From positions 1 through 14,722 of the forward strand of contig JAKQKW010000364.1 in assembly GCA_029560455.1 (NCBI GenBank): a stretch of 14,722 nt of DNA, given 5' to 3'. The DNA comes from Candidatus Rifleibacteriota bacterium (GTDB lineage Bacteria; Riflebacteria; Ozemobacteria; Ozemobacterales; Ozemobacteraceae). Below, in pieces: positions 1-6,306 of this stretch (the stretch's first letter is position 1; each line of letters begins with the position of its first letter). The notes under the pieces are model-generated. The model was not told where the DNA came from. It did no database searches and worked only from the letters and a program-made list of their open reading frames with translations. Made by a program: the position numbers and the translations under genes.

Positions 1-1712
1 AGCAGCAGCAGAGCGCTGATCGGCAGAATGATTACTGCCGGAATGAACCAGTTCCACATACCGGTGTCGATGCCGGGCGCTATCGCATGAAACATGTGAG
101 TCAGTGAGATTTCGCCGGCGGCGAACGCCAGTGCCAGAAGCATCACATCGATCTGTTTCTGATATTCAGAGTTTTGTGCCTGCGGGTCGAGCCTGAAGAA
201 CAGCGCGGCCCTGGCTTTGATGAACATCAGATACAGCAGGCAGGAAAATACGATCAGGCTGAATATTGAAGGCAGGCTGAGATCTTTTACCGGCACCATC
301 AGCAGCATCAGGCCGAGAGCGGCGAGTTTGCCGGTGAGTGTTGAGCGTTGTTGCAGAACCTTGCTGTCAAAACATGGGAATACGGCAGAAACGCAGACCG
401 ATACCAGAACGCAGGTGGCGGTGAATATCGCGGCAACCAGAGTTGACTGAGCGATGAAAGCCGGCGCAAAATTCATCTGCTGCATACTCAAAATCGTGGC
501 CGGAACAAAGATTATCTCGGCGATGCATATCCAGAATGCAGCTTTTTTGAAAAGCAGCGAAGATGGCCTGATCGGCAAGGTTTCAAGCAGGGAAATTGCT
601 TTGCCTTCATAGCCGATACTGTTCACCGGGCCGAAACCGCAAAAATAAATAACCGCCCCGGCAATGATGTTCAGCATCGAGTTTGGTGATGAAAGCTTGA
701 AAACCTCTTTCAAAAGCAAAATTTCGATGACGATCAGAGTGATCGGCATCATCATCGCGTTGACCAGCAGGTTGAAATCGCTTTTCAGCAGCAGTACTTC
801 TTTGTGAATAAGGCCGCTGAACCATTTGCGCCCGTTGCGGCCGCCTTTGCGGCTGCTGCTGTGTGAATAACTGTACCAGTTCAGGTCGATGGCGAGTTTG
901 AACAGCAGTGTGCCGGTAAACATCATAATTGCCCAGAAACCTGAAAAGAAAAAGAATTCATCGCAGAAGCTGCCGCTGAGAAGTGACATTGCCAGCCATT
1001 GAACCGGCACCATGAAGCGGAAAACCGTCTCGTTGAGAATGTCGAGATTCGCGACAATGAATTCCAGAATCTGCATCGGGAAATTATTCAGGATCACATA
1101 AGGCGCCACGGTTATGAAGGCGCTGAAATAACCGAGCAGAGAGAAAAAATTGTTGACCGCCGTTGGCCTGAAAAAGCGTGTCAGACAAATGCTCGTCAGA
1201 TTGATCAGCAGGCCGACCAACAGACTTATCTGCAGATAAAGAGCGGTTGCGAGCAGCAGGCTTTCGAGATTGCAGGCATTGCGGCAGGCGATGCCGAGAA
1301 AAGCGCTGTAAAGAATGATCAGCCCGAGATAGTCGGTGATCAGCCTTTCAAAAAGTTTAACGATAACCAGACTGGAAGGTGGCAGCGGCAGAGTGCGCAG
1401 ATAACCGAAGTCTGAGCTCATCTGGCCGGTGTTCAGACTGTGCCCGGTTAACAGATCGCCGGTGAAGACTACAAAAATCACATAGATGATGATGCCGCCC
1501 AGCAGCCAGTCGAGCATGATGTCGGCATAAGGGACCATGCGCAGCGAATTAACAAGATCTGCCGCCCCGGTGGTGATGAGAACAGCTGTCAGAACGACAC
1601 TTAGACTGACACCGATACCTTTGCCGAGTGAAGCCCAGCCTTTCAGGCTGTTTACCAGCAGCCTGATTTTCAGGCGGCACAGGGTCAACGTCAGTCTCAG
1701 TGCTTCGGGCAT
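1..1712 (-). CDS. ABC-2-like multi-spanning permease, C-terminus cut by window edge
   Basis: The minus strand is open from an ATG at 1710-1712 to the left edge (570 codons, no stop reached). An in-frame TAA two codons upstream and an AAGG about 10 bases before the ATG fix the start. The product is very hydrophobic, with about a dozen candidate membrane spans (for example around residues 33-52, 68-87, 126-144, 155-178, 255-275, 318-335, 346-362, 393-410, 420-446). Two related segments, LRTLPLPPSSLVIVKLFE (about 105-122) and SLLETLPIRPSSLLFKK (about 374-390), suggest an internal duplication of a two-domain exporter. The motif EGK-x-I/L-x-L-L-x-x-L-P, followed by a hydroxyl-rich loop and a Lys, is typical of ABC-2-type permeases; this family call is inference. 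No ATPase is seen in this operon inside the window; it may lie beyond the edge. The gene starts 28 bases after the HExxH gene ends, so it is probably co-transcribed. Substrate unknown. Confidence 0.75.
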   Translation of the reverse strand, partial: MPEALRLTLTLCRLKIRLLVNSLKGWASLGKGIGVSLSVVLTAVLITTGAADLVNSLRMVPYADIMLDWLLGGIIIYVIFVVFTGDLLTGHSLNTGQMSSDFGYLRTLPLPPSSLVIVKLFERLITDYLGLIILYSAFLGIACRNACNLESLLLATALYLQISLLVGLLINLTSICLTRFFRPTAVNNFFSLLGYFSAFITVAPYVILNNFPMQILEFIVANLDILNETVFRFMVPVQWLAMSLLSGSFCDEFFFFSGFWAIMMFTGTLLFKLAIDLNWYSYSHSSSRKGGRNGRKWFSGLIHKEVLLLKSDFNLLVNAMMMPITLIVIEILLLKEVFKLSSPNSMLNIIAGAVIYFCGFGPVNSIGYEGKAISLLETLPIRPSSLLFKKAAFWICIAEIIFVPATILSMQQMNFAPAFIAQSTLVAAIFTATCVLVSVCVSAVFPCFDSKVLQQRSTLTGKLAALGLMLLMVPVKDLSLPSIFSLIVFSCLLYLMFIKARAALFFRLDPQAQNSEYQKQIDVMLLALAFAAGEISLTHMFHAIAPGIDTGMWNWFIPAVIILPISALLL

Positions 1713-1740
1713 CAGTTAACTACCTTGTCAGGCTGGCGGC

Positions 1741-2586
1741 TTAAAAATACCGGCGGTACTTTTTCTCAAGGTAGTATGCTTCTTTTTCGAGCGGGATGTC
1801 AAAATCTTTGCTCTTGTCATAAAAGTCAGCCCAGCCACATTGCAGACCCCAGCTGATACTCCAGCCGGTATCGTCGACCCAGTTGTCGCCAAGTCGTTCG
1901 TCGAGGCCTGAAATCAGGTTGCCAAGGCGCAGTGGCGACATGGCGTCGCGTCGGTACTGAAAGGTGTGAACCAGCTCATGCCCCGAATGGGCCCCTGACT
2001 TGTTGGTGGTAAAAGTGTTGGCGTTGCTGTAAGCCAGAGCGCCGGTGCCGCTTAATGTGCCATCGCGGCTGCTGTTGCGCTCGAAAGCGAAAGTGCCATA
2101 TTTCAGGCTTCGCCCCCAGTCTGGTTTAGATCCTTCTATCAGATGCACTACCGGAGCAATTACCGCGTTCAGAGCCGGCTTGAGTCTGATGGTTCGATCT
2201 TTGACAACCAGCCATACCGGCCCGATATCCATGCGGTAAACGAAGTCATCGCCAGCCGATTCCGCAAGCGACGCCCCGAGATTAACGAGAATTTTTGCTT
2301 TCCAGGCCTGCCAGGCCGGCTTTTCTTCGAGCTTTGGCGCGATTTTCAGGCCTTCCTGCATCAGCAGGCCGCCAAATGCGGCCTGAATCATGGCTTTTTT
2401 AATGTCGGTGCCGTTGAAATGCGCTCGCAAACCAGCCAATGCCGCCGGAATACATATGTTGGTGACCGCCAGTTCTTTGTCGCTGAATGCCCTGGCGATC
2501 CGGCCCGTTGAAGCCAGTGCGAAAATGCAGAAAAATACCGCCATCAGCAGGCGGGTAGCGCCTGAACCGTAGATTATCTTCAGCAA
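1741..2586 (-). CDS. Exported HExxH putative zinc metallopeptidase-like protein
   Basis: 281 residues, starting at a TTG codon (2584-2586) with an AGAGG Shine-Dalgarno at 2596-2600, spaced 9 bases. The first ATG is 14 codons further in and lacks that site. Residues 12-34 form a hydrophobic segment ending in ARA, a signal peptide or membrane anchor. Residues 201-210 read SGHELVHTFQ, containing HExxH (H203, E204, H207), the zinc-binding and catalytic signature of gluzincin-type peptidases. The C-terminal PLEKEAYYLEK (265-275) offers E268 or E270 as third zinc ligand, resembling the HE-x-x-H-x-x-Q ... E-x-EA layout of small secreted peptidase-like proteins such as DUF4157. Residues 45-85 are Gly/Ala-rich and mildly hydrophobic. 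The gene lies between the TPR and permease genes in one leftward operon. Proteolytic activity is inferred from the motif alone; the substrate is unknown, and a structural role with retained zinc is possible. Confidence 0.7.
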   Translation of the reverse strand: MLKIIYGSGATRLLMAVFFCIFALASTGRIARAFSDKELAVTNICIPAALAGLRAHFNGTDIKKAMIQAAFGGLLMQEGLKIAPKLEEKPAWQAWKAKILVNLGASLAESAGDDFVYRMDIGPVWLVVKDRTIRLKPALNAVIAPVVHLIEGSKPDWGRSLKYGTFAFERNSSRDGTLSGTGALAYSNANTFTTNKSGAHSGHELVHTFQYRRDAMSPLRLGNLISGLDERLGDNWVDDTGWSISWGLQCGWADFYDKSKDFDIPLEKEAYYLEKKYRRYF

Positions 2587-2653
2587 AACTTTAATCCTCT
2601 GATTCGCATGCGCTGAGAATCGGAAAAAGTTTGCGGTTTCTGAACGAAAAAAA

Positions 2654-3754
2654 TCAGGAAACTTTATAAAGTATCTGAACCTTGCATTTCCAGATTATAC
2701 TTTGCGAACCCGTGATATAGGCGAGGCGCAGGCTTTGCACTCTGAATCTGGTCGCGTATGGCGAAACTTTGCGCAGAAAGTCGTTCAGCGTTTTGAAATC
2801 GCGGGTCGAAATTTCGTAGGTGATATCGAGAATCTTGTTCTCGGCCTCACGTTCGACCGTGTCGCTGATCGCGACATCGATTTCTTCGGTGAGATCCTTG
2901 ATGAATTCCTGCAGATCAGAAATTGGTCTGGCGTTTTTGTTCTCGATGCCAAATCCCTTAACTGTTACAGTCAAATCAAGTTTGTTGCCATCGCCCGATT
3001 TGACGGTTACATCTCCGCCGGCAGCTTTTTTCAGCAGACCGATAATGGCGTCTTTATCGGGAGGGCTTGAACATTCAAGCTGCAAAGGCATGACTGTTTT
3101 GTCGGCCTCTTCTGAAAAATCGCCAGTCTGAAGGCTGGTGATATTGTGACTGACCGGGTCGAGCAGCAGGCGTTCGATGACATCAGCAGCCTTTTCACAG
3201 CCTGAGATCGGGATTGAGCGATAGATGCCCTGTACCCAGACCGGTTCGGTTGGCTCTGGCGCCACGGTTTTCAGCTTGCTGATAAAAGTGTCTATCTTGG
3301 GGTTTGCCTGGTCTTTTGCCCTGGCGATAAGAATGTTGAACCAGGCCGTCTGGTGGTCACGCAGTCTGCCGGCGATTACCGCCCGCATAAAACGTGCGCC
3401 GGCGTTGTCTGGTTCGCGTTCGAAAACCAGATCAGTCTCCTCAATCGCCTTGGGGTAATTTTTTCTTGAAAAATGGCGGTTGGCAAGCTTGAGATGAACG
3501 GTGATATGTCGTTTGTCTGCTTCGGTCAGGTCTGGGGCGGTATTGTCAATTGTTCTGCCCTGTGGCTGACCGGGCAGAACCAGGTCGATGCTCTTGCCTT
3601 TGCCTGAGTTCGAAGAGCTGGAGCTGCCATCTTTCTTTTCAAGCTCTCCAGTATATTGCTGTGCCTTCTTTTCAAGTTCATCCCAGTTGATGTCTGCCGC
3701 ATGGACGGCATTCAATGCCAGAAAGAACAGCGGAACCAGCATTGCCTTTTTCAT
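2654..3754 (-). CDS. Secreted TPR protein of unknown function
   Basis: 366 residues with an ATG at 3752-3754 and an AGGGA ribosome site about 8 bases upstream. Residues 1-20 are a clear Sec signal peptide (MKKA start, hydrophobic core, cleavage after AHA), so the protein is periplasmic or outside. A Ser/Gly/Lys linker follows at 42-54. Residues 81-150 contain about two TPR-like helical pairs, including ANRHFSRKNYPKAIEETDLV and the A-x-x-F-E-R-E-P-D-N turn. The C-terminal half (about 235-366) is mixed alpha/beta: a charged helix (280-302), then ITYEISTRDFKTLNDFLRKV and two final beta-like strands. That order loosely recalls the ferredoxin-like domains of PilO or GspM pilus/secretion proteins, but the resemblance is weak and only inferred. 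It lies 26 bases after the STAS gene and 67 before the HExxH gene. I do not recognise the family; the TPRs point to a protein-protein scaffold in the envelope. Confidence 0.8.
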   Translation of the reverse strand: MKKAMLVPLFFLALNAVHAADINWDELEKKAQQYTGELEKKDGSSSSSNSGKGKSIDLVLPGQPQGRTIDNTAPDLTEADKRHITVHLKLANRHFSRKNYPKAIEETDLVFEREPDNAGARFMRAVIAGRLRDHQTAWFNILIARAKDQANPKIDTFISKLKTVAPEPTEPVWVQGIYRSIPISGCEKAADVIERLLLDPVSHNITSLQTGDFSEEADKTVMPLQLECSSPPDKDAIIGLLKKAAGGDVTVKSGDGNKLDLTVTVKGFGIENKNARPISDLQEFIKDLTEEIDVAISDTVEREAENKILDITYEISTRDFKTLNDFLRKVSPYATRFRVQSLRLAYITGSQSIIWKCKVQILYKVS

Positions 3755-3780
3755 AAAACTTCCCTGGGCTTTTGTTTTGA

Positions 3781-4134
3781 TCAGGCTTCCGAGATTGCGG
3801 CGACCGCTTCAGTTTCGGTTGGAAAAGCGTCGCAGAGTGTCAGAACGCCCGTCATCTGCAGGGCTGTCTGTGTCAGCTTCGACAGACCGGTGATCGCCAC
3901 CTGGCCGCCGTTGTAGTCAATTATCTGAACCATGATGTCGAGAAGGGTCGACAGACCGGTACTGTTGATAACCGGCGTTTTTTCAAGGTTGATAACAAAA
4001 TTGACGTTGCCCTTGTCAATCAACTCGGAACATTTATCCCTGAAGACTTTTCCTCCCGCGTCGTCAAGGTAGCCCTGAGTTCTGACAATCGTAACTTTTC
4101 CGGAAGTTGCAAATTCTATTGTAAAATCGCTCAT
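3781..4134 (-). CDS. STAS-domain protein (anti-anti-sigma factor type)
   Basis: 117 residues covering one STAS domain and nothing else, the usual size for SpoIIAA/RsbV-like regulators. Features seen are a first strand with KVTIVRTQGYLD, a strand NVNFVINLEKTPVINSTGLS (44-62) and a C-terminal amphipathic helix. S58 in VINSTGLS sits where these proteins carry the serine phosphorylated by an anti-sigma kinase. The preceding residue is Asn rather than the common Asp, and T59 follows. In known systems the unphosphorylated form binds an anti-sigma kinase and frees a sigma factor, or reports stress through a phosphatase; no such partner gene is in the window. It is the first gene of a leftward operon and is preceded by a strong-looking promoter that ends only 9 bases before the ATG. 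The intervening GAAGG is too close to the ATG to be a normal ribosome site. Cytoplasmic. Alternative: a STAS adaptor in a non-sigma pathway. Confidence 0.9.
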   Translation of the reverse strand: MSDFTIEFATSGKVTIVRTQGYLDDAGGKVFRDKCSELIDKGNVNFVINLEKTPVINSTGLSTLLDIMVQIIDYNGGQVAITGLSKLTQTALQMTGVLTLCDAFPTETEAVAAISEA

Positions 4135-4143
4135 ACCTTCAGG

Positions 4144-4172
4144 ATAATAGGCAGACCCCCTCAGCCTGTCAA
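4144..4172 (-). promoter_or_regulatory. Sigma-70-type promoter for the STAS operon
   Basis: Reading the minus strand, TTGACA (4167-4172) is a perfect -35 box, followed by a 17-base spacer and TATTAT (4144-4149), five of six matches to the -10 consensus. The last base of the -10 lies only 9 bases before the ATG at 4134. A start site 6-8 bases after the -10 would give a message with essentially no leader. The box match and spacing are read directly; activity and start site are inference. Confidence 0.7.
4149..4167. repeat. Imperfect inverted repeat inside the promoter spacer
   Basis: AGGCAGA (4149-4155) and TCAGCCT (4161-4167) are reverse complements at six of seven positions, separated by CCCCC. 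The 19-base element fills the spacer of the STAS promoter and ends next to the candidate tpx -10 box, where an operator for a dimeric regulator could sit. Short, with one mismatch, so chance occurrence is quite possible. Confidence 0.3.
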
Positions 4173-4173
4173 G

Positions 4174-4179
4174 TATAAT
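4174..4179 (+). promoter_or_regulatory. Candidate -10 box for tpx
   Basis: A perfect TATAAT on the plus strand about 105 bases before the tpx ATG. No convincing -35 box lies 16-18 bases upstream (4151-4156 is GCAGAC), so the promoter would be weak or activator-dependent, as is common for peroxide-stress genes. It lies one base from the -35 box of the divergent STAS promoter, so the two would compete for polymerase. A second, poorer option is TTGTTG (4237-4242) with TAAAAT (4260-4265), whose start would fall in the ribosome site. Confidence 0.35.
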
Positions 4180-4284
4180 AGTTCACCGCCATTTATCTCG
4201 GGCGAGGTTGTGTTGTTCGGGTTTGTCTGCTAATGTTTGTTGGTGTTCTTTTACATACTTAAAATAGAAATGAGGAGACAGAAA

Positions 4285-4794
4285 ATGACCAAACAGACTG
4301 GTAAAGTCACTTTTATGGGCAATCCACTGACTCTTATCGGCAATGAAATCAAGGTTGGCGATGCTTTCCCCCAGGGAATCACCCTGCTGACCAATGAGCT
4401 CAAGCCTTTTGATCTTGCCTCTGATAAAGGTGTCAAAGTTATTACTACCGTTCCGTCGCTCGATACCCCTGTCTGCGATATGCAGGTGCGCAAGTTCAAC
4501 GAAAAAGCCGCAGGCCTCAAAGCCAAAGTTTATGCCGTTTCTGCCGATCTGCCTTTTGCGCAGGCCCGCTGGTGCGGTGCTGCCGGCGCCAAAAACGTCA
4601 TGACCCTTTCTGATCACGCGGCCATGGCTCTTGCCGATGCCCTTGGTATCCACATCAAAGAATTGCGCCTGCTTGCAAGAACCGTGTTTATCGTCGATTC
4701 AAAAGGTAAAATCGCTTATCGTCAGATCGTTGGCGAAGTAACCTCAGAACCGAACTATGATGAAGCTTTGAGCGCCCTCGCCAAAGTTTCCTGA
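4285..4794 (+). CDS. tpx: Thiol peroxidase (Tpx-type peroxiredoxin)
   Basis: 169 residues, matching the usual Tpx length. The ATG at 4285 is chosen because a strong GAGGAG ribosome site lies at 4272-4277, 7 bases upstream, and because MTKQTGKVTFMGNPLTL aligns with the start of known Tpx proteins. An ATG at 4237 would add 16 unrelated residues. Tpx reduces hydrogen peroxide and organic hydroperoxides using thioredoxin. The peroxidatic cysteine is C64 in SLDTPVCDMQVRKFN and the resolving cysteine is C97 in SADLPFAQARWCGAAG, the two diagnostic Tpx blocks. TEPDY is seen here as the closely similar SEPNY. Soluble and without signal peptide, so cytoplasmic, although some Tpx are periplasmic. It is divergent from the STAS gene and only 19 bases before an ABC transporter operon, so it may be transcribed with it. 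Very secure. Confidence 0.97.
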   Translation: MTKQTGKVTFMGNPLTLIGNEIKVGDAFPQGITLLTNELKPFDLASDKGVKVITTVPSLDTPVCDMQVRKFNEKAAGLKAKVYAVSADLPFAQARWCGAAGAKNVMTLSDHAAMALADALGIHIKELRLLARTVFIVDSKGKIAYRQIVGEVTSEPNYDEALSALAKVS

Positions 4795-4813
4795 TGTTTT
4801 TGCGGCTCTTCTG

Positions 4814-5557
4814 ATGAATGTTATTTCATTCGACGCGATAACCAGGTCATATTTTGAGCCTGGCTCGCGCCGCCGCGTCGAAGCACTTCGCGGCCTGACT
4901 CTTCAGATTCGGGCCGGCGAAATCTTTGCCATGGCAGGTCTGAATGGAGCCGGCAAAACCACCGCAATGAAAATTCTTCTCGGTCTGTGCCGGCCCGATT
5001 CTGGTGTCATAACCAGACCGGGCCAGCCGGGACCGACTGGTGAATCGGTCAGTGTCGGCTTCGCCCCCGAAGAGCCCGATCTGCCCGAATACCTGAAGGT
5101 GACAGAAATACTTCAGTCAGCCTGCCGCCTTTCGGCTGTTAAACCCTCTGATGGCCTTATCGACAGGGCCATACAGATGCTGGCCCTCGAACCGGAAAAA
5201 GACCGCCTGGTCGAGCAGTTGTCGAAGGGCACGCGGCAGCGTGTTTCTCTCGCTGCCGCCATTGTGCATCGCCCGCAGCTGGTGATTCTCGACGAACCGG
5301 CCAGTGGTCTCGACCCATTAGGTCGCCAGCTGGTCAAACGCGTGATCAGGCAACTTAACGAAGAGGGTGCGACGGTTTTCTTCACAACCCATATTCTTTC
5401 CGATCTTCCCGGGCTCTGCCATCGTATTGGTATTCTTCACGCCGGCAAACTGGTTTTTGAAGGAACCCCTTTTGAATTCTGCAGCTCCGATTCGACAGTC
5501 GAACTCGAAAAGCGCTTCGCCAGCCTGGTTGGCGACTCGCAGGCGGTGCCGGCATGA
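4814..5557 (+). CDS. ABC transporter ATP-binding protein (ABC-2 exporter type)
   Basis: 247 residues, a single nucleotide-binding domain that powers an exporter from the cytoplasmic face. Motifs in order: Walker A GLNGAGKTT (42-50), a Q-loop region FAPEEPDLPEYLKVTE with Glu where Gln is usual, signature LSKGTRQRV (136-144; LSxGxxQR), Walker B LVILDE (156-161) with catalytic E161, D-loop SGLDP, and H-loop H193 in FFTTHIL. The GFxPE-type Q-loop is common in NatA/NosF-like ATPases that work with ABC-2 permeases. The ATG at 4814 has no clear Shine-Dalgarno, and translation may depend on the upstream tpx gene ending 19 bases before. The stop overlaps the permease ATG by 4 bases (ATGA), so the two are surely partners. 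Substrate unknown. Confidence 0.93.
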   Translation: MNVISFDAITRSYFEPGSRRRVEALRGLTLQIRAGEIFAMAGLNGAGKTTAMKILLGLCRPDSGVITRPGQPGPTGESVSVGFAPEEPDLPEYLKVTEILQSACRLSAVKPSDGLIDRAIQMLALEPEKDRLVEQLSKGTRQRVSLAAAIVHRPQLVILDEPASGLDPLGRQLVKRVIRQLNEEGATVFFTTHILSDLPGLCHRIGILHAGKLVFEGTPFEFCSSDSTVELEKRFASLVGDSQAVPA

Positions 5558-6303
5558 TGCTGCAGTTTTTTACTATCTGTCGCCTGGTTGTTGTTAAGGC
5601 CTGGCGCGGCAACCTTCTGCCCGGACTTATTTTGGTTTTTCTGCCGCTGTTTTACGCAGCCTGGGCTTTTGAAAACGCCAACCCAGGCTTTCAGACCGGT
5701 TTTATTGCCGACCTGAGCGGCAGTGTCATGAGCTTGATGGCCGGCATTCTTGTGATTGTATCGGGCTTTGAACATTTTTTCTGGGCTGCCACCCAGCGTA
5801 CCCCGTGGTTTTTTCTCAGTCGGCCGGTCGATCGAACACTGTTTGCCGCCGGCCGTTTTGCCGGATTTGCCCTGGTTCTTGCCTTTGCTCTGCTGATCGC
5901 CGCCATACTGTTTTCATTTATAATGCTTGCGAGTGAAGGCCGCCTGTTTTTTCAGCTGTTCATGACCGCTCTGATGGTCTTTTATGAATTTGCCATGCTG
6001 GCCGCCGTTTTTCAGCTTCTGGCGGTTTTTTCGTCACGCCTGCTCGCCTGTGGTGCTTTACTGCTTGTCTTTGTCATCGGGCACAACCTCGATGGCATTC
6101 GCAGCCTGCTTGCCGATTCGTCGACTGTTGCAGCCGCATTTGAAGTGCTTGCCGTTTTGCTGCCTGACCTGACCGTTTTTCGCGGTGGCTGGTTTGCCGG
6201 GCTGCAGATTGAGCCACTGCTTATGGTCTCGACTTATGCTGTTCTTCAGACAGTTTTTTATCTGCTGCTGACCGGCGGGCTTCTGCAGCGCCGGGATCTT
6301 TAA
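5554..6303 (+). CDS. ABC-2-type permease subunit
   Basis: 249 residues with about six hydrophobic membrane spans (around residues 23-40, 50-68, 100-122, 130-155, 160-178, 222-242), the usual size and topology of an ABC-2 membrane subunit. FFLSRPVDRTLFAAGRFAGF (about 88-107) matches the R-P-x-x-R ... G-K/R-x-x-G segment in NosY-like permeases that precedes the second span. The start ATG overlaps the ATPase stop by 4 bases, indicating translational coupling; a second ATG follows immediately at 5557 and could serve instead. The TPR-like gene begins 3 bases after its stop. With the ATPase it should form an A2B2 exporter. Nothing in the sequence identifies the substrate. Confidence 0.82.
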   Translation: MMLQFFTICRLVVVKAWRGNLLPGLILVFLPLFYAAWAFENANPGFQTGFIADLSGSVMSLMAGILVIVSGFEHFFWAATQRTPWFFLSRPVDRTLFAAGRFAGFALVLAFALLIAAILFSFIMLASEGRLFFQLFMTALMVFYEFAMLAAVFQLLAVFSSRLLACGALLLVFVIGHNLDGIRSLLADSSTVAAAFEVLAVLLPDLTVFRGGWFAGLQIEPLLMVSTYAVLQTVFYLLLTGGLLQRRDL

Positions 6304-6306
6304 ATC

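Noticed and set aside
999..1415. Plus-strand open frame of 138 codons, rich in Gln, Glu and Arg
   Set aside because: It is antisense to the permease, whose minus-strand frame is continuous, hydrophobic and plausible. The frame has no ribosome site and a low-complexity, shadow-like composition.
2601..2645. Possible hairpins (GATTC/GAATC and CGCATGCG) between the TPR and HExxH genes
   Set aside because: Stems are about 5 bp with long loops or lack a loop, without a T-run after them; the operon likely reads through.
4237..4284. Upstream ATG extending tpx by 16 codons
   Set aside because: The extension covers the strong GAGGAG ribosome site of the 4285 ATG and adds residues not found in Tpx proteins.
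4183..4653. Minus-strand open frame of 156 codons opposite tpx
   Set aside because: It lies over the clearly conserved tpx gene and would cross the divergent promoter region. No family resemblance and no ribosome site.
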